A DNA stretch of 64,000 bases. Origin: Lachnospiraceae bacterium. Lineage in GTDB: Bacteria; Bacillota; Clostridia; Lachnospirales; Lachnospiraceae. Numbering within the stretch: position 1 is the stretch's first letter; each line of letters begins with the position of its first letter. Location of the stretch: the NCBI GenBank assembly GCA_017623295.1, contig JAGAPK010000055.1, positions 1 through 64,000 on the forward strand, read 5' to 3'. Both the position numbers and the translations under genes were made by a program. The notes below the pieces were generated by a model. It ran no database searches, was not told the origin of the DNA, and saw nothing but the letters and a program-made list of their open reading frames with translations. Shown here piece by piece: positions 1 to 7,145 of the stretch.

Positions 1-131
1 CGCCGAAGGATGTGCAGGAACTCTTGGGACATTCGGCAGTAAGTACCACAATGAATATTTACGCCCACGCTACAAGGGAAGCCAAGAGAAATTCAGTAAG
101 ACTTTTGGATAAAGTAGCAGGGAACGATTAA
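1..131 (+). CDS. Tyrosine recombinase / phage-type integrase, C-terminal end (5' truncated by window)
   Basis: Reading frame 3 is open from the window edge to TAA at 129-131 (42 codons). It shows the C-terminal catalytic box of tyrosine recombinases: LLGHSAVSTTMNIYAHAT, where the His of GHS and the Tyr of NIYAH fit the conserved histidine and the DNA-cleaving tyrosine. The rest of the gene lies to the left. An integrase ending here suggests that an integrative element, prophage or its remnant lies upstream or that its attachment site is close by. Which element it belongs to cannot be told from this fragment. Confidence 0.9.
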   Translation, partial: PKDVQELLGHSAVSTTMNIYAHATREAKRNSVRLLDKVAGND

Positions 132-142
132 GACGAAAAAAA

Positions 143-192
143 CACTTTTTCCCTTATAATTTCCTCACGAGGGAAAAAATAAGGGAAAAGTG
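143..192 (+). terminator. Long imperfect stem-loop after the integrase
   Basis: CACTTTTTCCCTTAT (143-157) pairs with ATAAGGGAAAAGTG (179-192) with one bulged T. It lies 12 bases after the integrase stop. It may be a transcription terminator, but no clean T-run follows; a recombinase attachment-site structure is the alternative. Confidence 0.45.
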
Positions 193-343
193 CAAAATAC
201 ATAGATGTTAATGGGCTGGGATGCCCGAAAATAAAGGAAAGTTGAGAACAAACACACGAAACTTTCAGTTAACCGATGTGTTTAACTGAGAAACGAATTT
301 GAGGTAGGAAAAGATTTGGATTTAAAAATCGGGAGAGATGTAT

Positions 344-1150
344 ATGATTACAAAGAAATGGACAGAGATAAGAAAAGCTGCAGCGGATGGAAGTAAGTTG
401 CTGTTTCCATTGGGAGTGATTGAAGAACATGGACCCCATTTGCCATTAGGTTCGGACATTTTTTGGAGCCAAAAGATGTGCGAATTGGTTAGGGAAGAAC
501 TGAAAAAGAATGGAGAGGATGCTTTGATAGTGCCTGGTTATTATTGGGGAATCAATTATTGTACCAGTGCATTTCCGGGAAGCTTTACTTTGAAGAAAGA
601 GACTATGAAACAGGTTCTCTTTGAGATTTTTGAAAATATAAGAAATTTTGGCTTTAAAGAAGCGTATTGCTTTAATTATCATGGGGATGCGCACCATATA
701 GACACGATTGTAGAAGCAATACAGAAAGCCAACTCAGAACTTGGATTAAATGTGAAGTTAGTGTTAGAATCCATGGATTTACAGCTTTACGGCTGGCAGG
801 GTGACGAAGATTTTCTATTGGTATCCGAGCCAAATTATCCGATAAAGTGGTTTGAGGAACAGGAACCATCGGAAAGAGGATTGCTTGACATTCATGGTGG
901 TGCATTTGAAACAGCGGTACTTAACTATTTTTATCCGGAATATGTAGATTTGGAATTGGCTAAAGCATTGGAATCTTCTTCCCTTACAAAGGAAGGATTG
1001 CAAAAGTGGCTGGAAGGGGGAGAGGCTACAAAAGAGGTCGTACCACTTGGCTATGCCGGTAATCCGTCAGGATATGGTATGGTAGGAAAGCACATAAAAG
1101 AAATGATTGCGTTACAGGTTGCAGACATTACAAAAAGAATCCGAGGATAG
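344..1150 (+). CDS. Creatininase-family amidohydrolase
   Basis: A 268-residue protein of the creatinine amidohydrolase family (metal-dependent hydrolases that open cyclic or linear amides; the family also includes MftE-type peptidases). Near the N terminus it has the metal-binding stretch PLGVIEEHGPHLPLGSD with the expected Glu, His and Asp, and later DIHGGAFETA, matching the family's HAGExETS region. I chose ATG 344 over ATG 338 because GGGAGAG at 331-337 touches ATG 338 but is six bases from ATG 344. No signal peptide is seen, so it should be cytosolic. The substrate is unknown and the neighbours give no pathway clue. Confidence 0.85.
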   Translation: MITKKWTEIRKAAADGSKLLFPLGVIEEHGPHLPLGSDIFWSQKMCELVREELKKNGEDALIVPGYYWGINYCTSAFPGSFTLKKETMKQVLFEIFENIRNFGFKEAYCFNYHGDAHHIDTIVEAIQKANSELGLNVKLVLESMDLQLYGWQGDEDFLLVSEPNYPIKWFEEQEPSERGLLDIHGGAFETAVLNYFYPEYVDLELAKALESSSLTKEGLQKWLEGGEATKEVVPLGYAGNPSGYGMVGKHIKEMIALQVADITKRIRG

Positions 1151-1497
1151 CATTTGTCTTTTACACGAGAAATTACAGTAAATCCTTAATGGAATTGCTT
1201 TTTCGCTAAAAACATGATAACATTTCTCTGATAACAAAATGATAACATTAGTTCAGCTAGCCCATACATATTGGATAATTGAAGCTAATTGGTATCAAAC
1301 CGTGCGAAAACTCCTAAACAGGTTTGTTTAATGCGAAAATGATTTTGGCGAGTTCGAATAATTAAAATTTAACACAGATTATTTTATATGGCAGGTAATC
1401 CAAATGATTATCTGCCATTATCTATATTAACCCCATTATTTAAAATGGTGTTGCCAATTAATGTTTCATTTTTCTTCAGTATATTTTTGGAGATAGG
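1151..1497. other. Gene-free stretch with three TGATAACA copies and a hairpin
   Basis: No credible gene. TGATAACA occurs three times within 33 bases (1215-1222, 1229-1236, 1240-1247), the first and last inside a longer ATGATAACAT. Further on, ATGGCAGGTAATC (1388-1400) pairs with GATTATCTGCCAT (1406-1418), a 13-bp stem with one mismatch and a 5-base loop. The repeats look like a repressor operator and the hairpin like a terminator or an element end; neither role is proven. Confidence 0.5.
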
Positions 1498-1686
1498 TTA
1501 ATAGTCTTTTTTTATTTCTATATCAGCATTCTTATATTTCTCAATCAAATGAAATAATTCCGGCTCGGCATCTAATTTGATCAAATAACTATCCGGATTC
1601 GGGTCATCGGTTTTTCCGGTAAGATAAGCTACAGACGTGGCAAGAACAACAGCCATAACTTGAATTACATGAATGGAATTATACAA
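1498..1686 (-). pseudogene. C-terminal remnant of an XRE-type HTH repressor
   Basis: The minus-strand frame ends in a stretch typical of the C-terminal edge of Cro/CI-type HTH repressors: ATSVAYLTGKTDDPNPDSY followed by an acidic tail. In intact proteins this follows the last helix of the DNA-binding domain (compare the common pattern ALNVSVDYLLGRTDDP). About 60 N-terminal residues that should carry the helix-turn-helix are missing; the frame begins at a TTG in unrelated sequence near 1686. I read it as a truncated repressor fused at about 1650-1690 to the next gene. The family call rests on a short motif. Confidence 0.5.
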
Positions 1687-1691
1687 TTGGA

Positions 1692-2186
1692 ATGGCTTAT
1701 ATATCGGAAATAGATGTTCGAAATAATAGATTTAAATATATTCGCGATTTTATGATTCCGGAGGAAGTATATCTCAATACGATTGATTGGAGTTTAGTGA
1801 AATCAGACTGTGGTATGCCGGAAGATGCGCCTATCTGTGGATTGGGACGGAATTATATTAAGTTTGGAGAGGCTGTCAATGTGGGAGAAGTAAAAGAATT
1901 TCATATTAATGTATACGATATAAGGTACAGAAAATCTGTATTGAGTACACAATTTTTTTATTTATGTGATGAAGTATATTATTGGAGAAATAATTACGCA
2001 ATACAAGAACTTTTTTATACTTCATTTTCGGATGTATGGTGTGAGCATAAAAAGAAATACGAAGTAATTAATAGCGGATATTACCCAATTGTAGGCCTGT
2101 TGGATAAAATGCGATTGATTGATTCTGATTTTGCCGGAAAATATCGTGAAGGAACCGAAAATATATTTTATGAGAGTAATTGGTAA
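1692..2186 (+). CDS. Hypothetical protein, possibly 5' truncated
   Basis: A 164-residue, aromatic-rich soluble protein that I do not recognise (no signal peptide or membrane segment). The ATG at 1692 has no convincing ribosome binding site, and the same frame stays open upstream to a stop at 1656-1658, so the annotated start may sit inside an originally longer gene. It lies head-to-head with the HTH remnant, with the presumed break between them. Composition and context (integrase, toxin-antitoxin genes) fit an accessory protein such as an immunity or defence component, but nothing in the sequence shows this. Confidence 0.5.
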   Translation: MAYISEIDVRNNRFKYIRDFMIPEEVYLNTIDWSLVKSDCGMPEDAPICGLGRNYIKFGEAVNVGEVKEFHINVYDIRYRKSVLSTQFFYLCDEVYYWRNNYAIQELFYTSFSDVWCEHKKKYEVINSGYYPIVGLLDKMRLIDSDFAGKYREGTENIFYESNW

Positions 2187-2261
2187 GTGGAGTAATCTGG
2201 GTAACACTCAATATTTCTATAATCTTAAAAAAGAAAAGTATATATGATTAGCTATAAAAAG

Positions 2262-2290
2262 TTGACACCAAATATGACACCACATATAAT
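2262..2290 (+). promoter_or_regulatory. hicAB promoter with tandem 12-bp operator
   Basis: A perfect consensus promoter: TTGACA (2262-2267), 17-bp spacer, TATAAT (2285-2290). Overlaying it is a tandem repeat, TGACACCAAATA (2263-2274) then TGACACCACATA (2275-2286), with one mismatch. A repeat spanning -35 to -10 is what an autorepressing antitoxin (HicB, RHH domain) would bind. The predicted start near 2297 leaves a 5' leader of about a dozen bases that barely contains the AGGAGG at 2297-2302. Confidence 0.75.
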
Positions 2291-2309
2291 AGAGATAGGA
2301 GGCATGAAA

Positions 2310-2567
2310 ATGTCTAAATGGAATAAACTAATAGCACGCATATGCAATTTGTCAAAGGATCTTCGATTTGACGAATTGCGAAAGGTATTGGAGAGTTGTG
2401 GATATGTGATGAGTGCACCAAGAACAGGAAGCAGTCATTATACATTTAGGAAGCAAGGATGTCAGCCTATTACAATACCGAAACATGAGCCGATTAAAAA
2501 AGTCTATGTAGAAATAGTAAGGCAGATTGTAGAAAGTGAGGCGAAGAATAATGAAGACACTGAATGA
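2310..2567 (+). CDS. hicA: HicA-family mRNA interferase toxin
   Basis: An 85-residue type II toxin. HicA proteins adopt a double-stranded-RNA-binding-like fold and cleave mRNA with a histidine; here the motif GSSHYTFRK carries that His, followed by ITIPKHEP, the usual second conserved block. The N terminus fits the family pattern of a helix, then LRKVLESCGYVMSAPRTGSSH. I chose ATG 2310 because AGGAGG at 2297-2302 lies seven bases away, against one base for ATG 2304. It overlaps hicB by 17 bases, which implies coupled translation of toxin and antitoxin. Confidence 0.88.
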   Translation: MSKWNKLIARICNLSKDLRFDELRKVLESCGYVMSAPRTGSSHYTFRKQGCQPITIPKHEPIKKVYVEIVRQIVESEAKNNEDTE

Positions 2568-2913
2568 GTATATGGCAATGTCTTATCGTATGGAAATTGT
2601 GGAAGATAAGGATGAGGGTGGCTTTGTGGTTTCTTATCCGGATTTACCGGGATGTATTACTTGTGGTGAGACAATTGAACGTGCAGTTGCAAATGCATTA
2701 GATGCAAAAAGGGCATGGATTGAGGCCGCACTTGAGGAAGGAATTGAGATTCATGAGCCGGATAGTTTGGACAGTTATTCCGGGCAGTTTAAACTGCGAA
2801 TACCACGTAGCCTGCACAGAGCATTGGCGGAACATTCTCAGAGAGAAGGCGTTAGTATGAATCAATATTGTGTATACCTTCTTTCGAAAAACGATGCGGT
2901 GTATTCAAAATAG
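2551..2913 (+). CDS. hicB: HicB-family antitoxin with RHH domain
   Basis: A 120-residue antitoxin. The N-terminal half is the HicB partial RNase-H-like domain (GFVVSYPDLPGCITCGETIERAVANA), which binds and masks the toxin. The C-terminal part, FKLRIPRSLHRALAEHSQREG then VSMNQYCVYLL, is a ribbon-helix-helix DNA-binding domain expected to repress the upstream promoter. ATG 2551 is preferred over the upstream in-frame start since the family begins with MKTLNEYM-type sequence; the gene starts inside hicA. It is full length and both genes look intact, so the pair is probably functional. Confidence 0.88.
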   Translation: MKTLNEYMAMSYRMEIVEDKDEGGFVVSYPDLPGCITCGETIERAVANALDAKRAWIEAALEEGIEIHEPDSLDSYSGQFKLRIPRSLHRALAEHSQREGVSMNQYCVYLLSKNDAVYSK

Positions 2914-3017
2914 GAGTTATGAAAGTGTGGATAAAGCTATAAGTTATGGCAACACTTTGGCTCTATTTGCGAGCGCAGTAATAGAAAGTTTTTTGTGGTT
3001 TGGAATAAATAATTTAG

Positions 3018-3046
3018 TTGACACATAAGATTATAGATGGTATGTT
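3018..3046 (+). promoter_or_regulatory. Promoter of the leader-peptide attenuated operon
   Basis: TTGACA (3018-3023), 17-bp spacer, TATGTT (3041-3046). Predicted start is near 3053, about 250 bases before the first large gene. All the structured leader described below lies inside this transcript. Confidence 0.65.
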
Positions 3047-3076
3047 TATTAACAAAATTACAAGGAGAACATGCAA

Positions 3077-3139
3077 ATGAATCAAAACTTACATTCAAGA
3101 CGTTATATGTACATGTATTATAGACGTACTACGTTATAA
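3077..3139 (+). CDS. Short Arg/Tyr-rich leader peptide (20-22 residues)
   Basis: A small ORF directly after AAGGAG (3062-3067). ATG 3071 is 3 bases and ATG 3077 is 9 bases from it; 3077 is preferred. The product is basic and aromatic and contains the near-symmetrical block RRYMYMYYRR before TTL and stop. Arginine pairs are encoded AGA CGT both times. The stop codon lies inside the 5' arm of a hairpin (3121-3141/3162-3181), so a ribosome reading the last codons would melt that hairpin. This is the layout of ribosome-controlled attenuation, known for amino-acid biosynthesis leaders and for antibiotic-resistance leaders. Confidence 0.65.
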   Translation: MNQNLHSRRYMYMYYRRTTL

Positions 3140-3286
3140 GCTTTGCAAGGTTAGTGCATTGGCTTATAGGCGGTAGGTCTATTAGTCTAGTGCATAAAAC
3201 CAGAATGTAAGTGATGTGTTTAATATATATTAACATCGTAAATTGGAATTATCGCACTGGACAATGAATGTTTGGTGCGATTTTTT
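3087..3286 (+). promoter_or_regulatory. Attenuator: stacked hairpins ending in an intrinsic terminator
   Basis: Seen directly: ACTTACATTC (3087-3096) is a perfect complement of GAATGTAAGT (3203-3212). A nested long stem joins 3121-3141 to 3162-3181 (TATAAGC/GCTTATA core, TAGAC/GTCTA base). An AT hairpin, GATG...CATC, spans 3213-3237. A terminator, ATCGCAC (3251-3257)/GTGCGAT (3275-3281), is followed by six Ts. The first arm lies inside the leader ORF. Ribosome position on the leader should choose between folds and so decide readthrough into the genes at 3307-5108. I could not identify the exact antiterminator pairing, and no T-box consensus (AGGGTGGNACC) is present. Confidence 0.65.
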
Positions 3287-3306
3287 GCGTGGAAGAGGTG
3301 CATGGA

Positions 3307-4275
3307 GTGAGTGATTTAATCGAATTGAAATTGGTAACAGAAGGGGAAGCAGACTGTCTGCATAGACTACAGGTAGAAGCGTTTATGCCATTATATAAAA
3401 AATATCAAGATGAAGACACAAGTCCGGCAAAAGAAAGTTTGAAAAGAGTAAGAGAGAAGATTATTGAAGAAAATTCAGATTTCTACTTTATTGTGTTTCG
3501 TGGAGAAAAAGTTGGAGGTGTGAGAGTCAGATGGCATCAAGGTAAAAAGGTGTATGAAAATGTTAATTGGATATCTCCCATTTTCATAATTCCTAGATTT
3601 CACAATAAAGGGATTGCGAGCCAGGTAATAGAACAACTATCTGGTATTTATCCGAATACAATAGAATGGCGATTAGATACCATTAAGCAGGAAACGGGCA
3701 ATTGTCATTTATACGAAAAATGCGGCTTTGTTAGGGCTGGTGAGGATATAGTAGTAAATGAAAAGATGACATTGGTTGATTATGTTAAAAACTGCATTGG
3801 AGTACGAAGATTCGAAAAAGAGGATGCAGACGAGATTAGTAAGCTTATTGTAAGGAATTTCTTAGAGGTAAATAGTAAGGATTATGGAATAACAGCGATG
3901 ACGGAACTTGCGAAGGTTTATGATTCGGGTAAAGTTTTGAATATCGCCAGTTATGCACATATGTATGTCTTTGAATGGAAAGATAAAATCGTAGGTGTGG
4001 GAGCTATCTCAAGCTTCTGGGGAAGCGAGACGGAGAGTATTTTTTTGACTATTTTTGTTTTACCGGAATTTCATGGAAAAGGTATTGGAAGAAAAATCAT
4101 AAATACATTGGAACGGGATGAATTTTATGTAAGAGCAACTCGTATTGAGATACCTGCATCTATTACAGCAACAGAATTTTATAGGAAATTTGGATATGAT
4201 TATAAGAATGGTGTTAAGGAGTTGGATGAAGAACATCATTGTAGATTGGAGAAATTTAAGGAGGCAGGACAATGA
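3307..4275 (+). CDS. Tandem GNAT acetyltransferase (two GNAT domains)
   Basis: A 322-residue protein made of two GNAT folds. Domain 1 (about residues 1-155) has the acetyl-CoA region IFIIPRFHNKGIASQVIEQL and ends LYEKCGFVRAGE. Domain 2 (about 160-320) has IFVLPEFHGKGIGRKIINTL and FYRKFGYD. The start GTG 3307 is chosen because AAGAGG (3293-3298) is eight bases away; the upstream in-frame ATG 3268 lies inside the terminator hairpin with no ribosome site. It is translationally coupled (ATGA) to the next gene. The substrate is unknown; resistance enzymes and metabolic N-acetyltransferases both use this fold. Confidence 0.8.
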   Translation: MSDLIELKLVTEGEADCLHRLQVEAFMPLYKKYQDEDTSPAKESLKRVREKIIEENSDFYFIVFRGEKVGGVRVRWHQGKKVYENVNWISPIFIIPRFHNKGIASQVIEQLSGIYPNTIEWRLDTIKQETGNCHLYEKCGFVRAGEDIVVNEKMTLVDYVKNCIGVRRFEKEDADEISKLIVRNFLEVNSKDYGITAMTELAKVYDSGKVLNIASYAHMYVFEWKDKIVGVGAISSFWGSETESIFLTIFVLPEFHGKGIGRKIINTLERDEFYVRATRIEIPASITATEFYRKFGYDYKNGVKELDEEHHCRLEKFKEAGQ

Positions 4276-5108
4276 AACATTTTTTACACTTGAACGATTT
4301 TTCAAAGCAGGAAATTATTCATATATTTGAATTGGCGGATAAGTTAAAAACAGATAACGGAGAATGCGATTGGCTGAAGGGGAAAACGATTGTATTATTT
4401 TTCCCGGAGAGTAGTATCAGAACGAGAGTTTCTTTCGAAAAGGGAATACAGATGTTGGGAGGAAACACAATTTTATTTCCTTCATCAGCTCTCGATAAGA
4501 AAGAAGATATCAAGGATGTGATAGGATACCTTGAAAATTGGGCAGATATGGTGGTTGTTCGTCATAGTGATCTGCCATTAATGGAGTATATGGCGGAACA
4601 TTCGCATATTTCCATTATAAATGCTATGAGCTTTGTAAATCATCCATGCGAGATATTAACAGACCTGTATTCACTTTCAAAACAATATGTAGATTATTCG
4701 GAAAAGGAATATCTTTTTATGGGTGCAAGGGGAAATATAGGAAACACATGGAAAGAAGCATCAGATTTGGTGGGATTTAATTTTACCCAGTGTTGTCCTA
4801 AAGGATATGAAATTGACGGAGCGAGCGTATGTTATGATATAGACCAAGCTGTTGCAGGAAAAGACATTATTTGTACAGATTCTATTCCTTCATCAGCAAA
4901 GGGTGATTTTAAAGGGTATCAAATTACTTTAGAGCGTTTGAAATATGCAAATGTGGATGCTTGCTTAAATCCATGTCCACCTTTTTTTAGAGGAGAAGAA
5001 GTGTCAGCAGATGCAATTGATAGTAAATACTTTGTAGGATATGAGTTTAAGAAACCTTTGTTGGAAGTTCAGCAGGCAATTATTTGTCATTTATTTGGTT
5101 GCATGTAA
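4272..5108 (+). CDS. Aspartate/ornithine carbamoyltransferase-like protein, divergent subfamily
   Basis: A 278-residue member of the carbamoyltransferase superfamily, slightly shorter than typical OTCase/ATCase (about 305-335). The carbamoyl-phosphate loop is present as SSIRTR (canonical STRTR), and the second phosphate motif reads HPCE where most OTCases have HPxQ. Where OTCase has HCLP and ATCase HPLPR, this protein has NPCPPFFRGEE. These changes suggest an unusual second substrate rather than plain arginine synthesis. No arg genes are nearby. It overlaps the GNAT stop by four bases and so is in the attenuated operon. Confidence 0.75.
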   Translation: MKHFLHLNDFSKQEIIHIFELADKLKTDNGECDWLKGKTIVLFFPESSIRTRVSFEKGIQMLGGNTILFPSSALDKKEDIKDVIGYLENWADMVVVRHSDLPLMEYMAEHSHISIINAMSFVNHPCEILTDLYSLSKQYVDYSEKEYLFMGARGNIGNTWKEASDLVGFNFTQCCPKGYEIDGASVCYDIDQAVAGKDIICTDSIPSSAKGDFKGYQITLERLKYANVDACLNPCPPFFRGEEVSADAIDSKYFVGYEFKKPLLEVQQAIICHLFGCM

Positions 5109-5210
5109 AACTCTTGCCAGATGTTAGCTTACTGGAGAGAATGATTAGTGGTATAATGAGGGAAAGGCTCAGTTAGTCATAACACACAAGCGTAAAGAAC
5201 GGAGATAGTA

Positions 5211-5482
5211 ATGAGTGCAAAATGTATCATTAGAGAATGGAAGATAGAAGAAAGGATGCAGAAGAATATATTACATCAATGCTTGCGGCTGATAAAACAA
5301 AGACATTCGCTTTTGCTATAACTGTCGATGACGAGGTGGTTGGTAGCATAGGTGTCTTTCGATGTGACAATATTCATTCAAGAACTGCAGAAATGGGTTA
5401 TTATATTGGTGAGCCTTATAACATCGCATCTTGTCGTGTGCTTGAAAAAGCAGGATTTCGGTATGAATTTGTAATATCGTGA
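5211..5482 (+). pseudogene. GNAT acetyltransferase, broken by two deletions
   Basis: The N-terminal fragment (MSAKCIIREWK, from ATG 5211) is in one frame and the rest (RRKDAEEYITSMLAADK onward, stop 5482) in another. The second part runs straight from MGYYIGEPY to NIASCRVLEKAGF; in intact RimJ-type GNATs these blocks are separated by about 40 residues that include the acetyl-CoA-binding Q/RxxGxG/A loop. So at least two deletions removed the N-terminal linker and the CoA site. It cannot be a working acetyltransferase. A promoter-like TTACTG-17-TATAAT sits ahead of it (around 5129-5157). Confidence 0.8.
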
Positions 5483-5606
5483 CAATAACAATTGTGACTT
5501 ATTCATGGAAAACCTTGTAAGAGTGTGGTAATATTTAGATGTATCAACTGTAAAATTCAATGGGAAGATTATATTCGATTGAAAGTGTTAGCAAGAGGTA
5601 GCATAA

Positions 5607-5993
5607 ATGCAAATTAATTTGAGTTCAGGTATGTATAGTATTGTTAGTAGTGGACAGACTTTTTTGTTTAATTTAGATGAAAATTTAAAGATAGATATTA
5701 TAGCAGATAATAATTCTCATTTTTCTATTATATTAGAATTTCGACAAGATTCATGTGACGATCAAAAAATTGACTCAAAAAGCGATGGGAATATCATTAC
5801 ACTTACCTGTTTCAATTTTGATGATAAAGGAACCGGTTTGGCAAAGCCTATTAATATTGCCCAAATTGATGGGAAAGACGTGTTTTTAATGTTTTGGTCA
5901 TATGCAGAGGGTGAAGAAGAAAGAAAAGTTAGAAGTGTGAAATATACTATTTTTATGAACAATAATGTTGGAGAAAATGTTGATGAAAGATAA
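5607..5993 (+). CDS. DUF6864-like hypothetical protein
   Basis: A 128-residue, beta-rich soluble protein (MQINLSSGMYSIVSSGQTFLF at the start, then alternating hydrophobic strands, FDDKGTGLAKPINIAQIDGK in the middle). The pattern, including the 'GTG...P..I..IDG' block, resembles proteins annotated DUF6864; that match is from memory and moderate. Function unknown. It starts after a weak AAGAGGTAGC ribosome site and its 3' end overlaps a 26-codon ORF (5983-6063) that leads into the broken HipA-like kinase, so the two were probably one unit. Confidence 0.55.
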   Translation: MQINLSSGMYSIVSSGQTFLFNLDENLKIDIIADNNSHFSIILEFRQDSCDDQKIDSKSDGNIITLTCFNFDDKGTGLAKPINIAQIDGKDVFLMFWSYAEGEEERKVRSVKYTIFMNNNVGENVDER

Positions 5994-6077
5994 TATATTA
6001 TTTATAGATAGTCAATCTATTGAATTGGGGACAAATAAACCAACAATTAAAAAAATAAAATAGAAATTTATGAAATT

Positions 6078-7145
6078 ATGCATATGGAAAAAATCGTGGC
6101 TAAAGTTGCGGCAAATGGAAAGGCGGAGATTTTAGATGAGAAGTTTATGCCATATGATTTATTTTTAAATGAAGATGATGAAAATGATATTGATGTTTTA
6201 ATTAATAATTTAAATGTTTTTTATCATTGGTGTGCTTCAAGGGTATAATCTTTAGACAGAAAATATGCAAAGGAATTATTAAATAGTATAGGTGTAGCAC
6301 AAGCGATTACCGATAAAGACAGAGCCAATATTTCTTTATCTTATCACTGTGTTTCATTAACCGATGTGTATTGGGTAAGACAGTCAGGAGAAGATATTTC
6401 TTTTGAGAAAATAAATTTGTATGATAATCCTTTAAATGAAGCGATTGTTGAACTTTCACTCAAAGGACGTCAGATGACAGTGACAAATCAAGAATTAGCC
6501 CCGGATTTGTCTACAAAAGGATGCTTTCCGAAAGCTTGGATTCGTGAAAAAAATGGATTTAAGTTATTAAAAGATGGTGGGGAGGCAGTAGTAAAAAAGG
6601 AATTGTTAGCCAGTGAAATTTGTCAGTGTTTTGATGTGCCGCAGGTGAAATATTCGGAATATAACTATAACGGAGAACTAGTTACTCAAAGTAATATTAT
6701 ATCTTCCAAAGAATTTTCAATGGTATCCAAAATGGCTTTTGATGTTTATGCTTGTAATCATGATTTGGATACTCTTGAAATTTGTAAAGAAATTGATCCA
6801 GAGACATATTACGGTATGAATATTTTGGATTATTTAACAGGAAACACAGATAGACATCCAGAGAATTGGGGATTTTTAGTGGACAATAGTAATAATAAAT
6901 ATGTTTCGTTGTACCCATTGATGGATTTTAATCAATGTTTTTTGTCATATGATAGTTTAGACGGGGCACAGTGCCAGACTGTTTCAGAAAAAAACATATC
7001 ACAAAAGGAGGCTGCGATTGAGGCGGTAAGTCGTATTGGGCTTAGACAACTACACGAGATGGACATGAGTAAATTTGGCGACATGAAAAAGGAAGCAGAA
7101 ATGTTTCAAATGCGATTGGACGAATTAAAGAAACATGCGGAATAA
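6078..7145 (+). pseudogene. HipA-like Ser/Thr kinase domain protein, interrupted by a stop
   Basis: One frame reads continuously as a HipA-C-type kinase-like protein except for TAA at 6246-6248 (between WCASRV and SLDRKYAKELL). The C-terminal two thirds keep the catalytic signature DYLTGNTDRHPENWGF (HipA-fold N-x-D-R-H-x-x-N) and a later LMDFNQCF metal-binding block. Upstream, a 26-codon ORF (5983-6063) reading into the A-rich stretch at 6050-6060 may be a frameshifted start. A single TTA to TAA change would explain the stop. The 3' part alone (from 6366) could still be translated but lacks the N lobe. Confidence 0.7.

Noticed and set aside
690-700. Further GATGCGCA copies (in the creatininase gene near 690 and in the nucleotidase gene near 23235)
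   Set aside because: They are inside coding sequence with no promoter elements; two chance hits are expected in this length.
3140-3250. T-box riboswitch ahead of the GNAT operon
   Set aside because: No AGGGTGGNACCGCG-like antiterminator sequence is present; a translated leader explains the structure better.
3268-3306. Upstream in-frame ATG 3268 as start of the double GNAT
   Set aside because: It lies in the loop of the terminator hairpin with no ribosome site; GTG 3307 has AAGAGG at the right distance.
6366-7145. Treating the 3' kinase part as an independent gene
   Set aside because: The same frame continues upstream with family-like sequence to the TAA at 6246; it is one interrupted gene.
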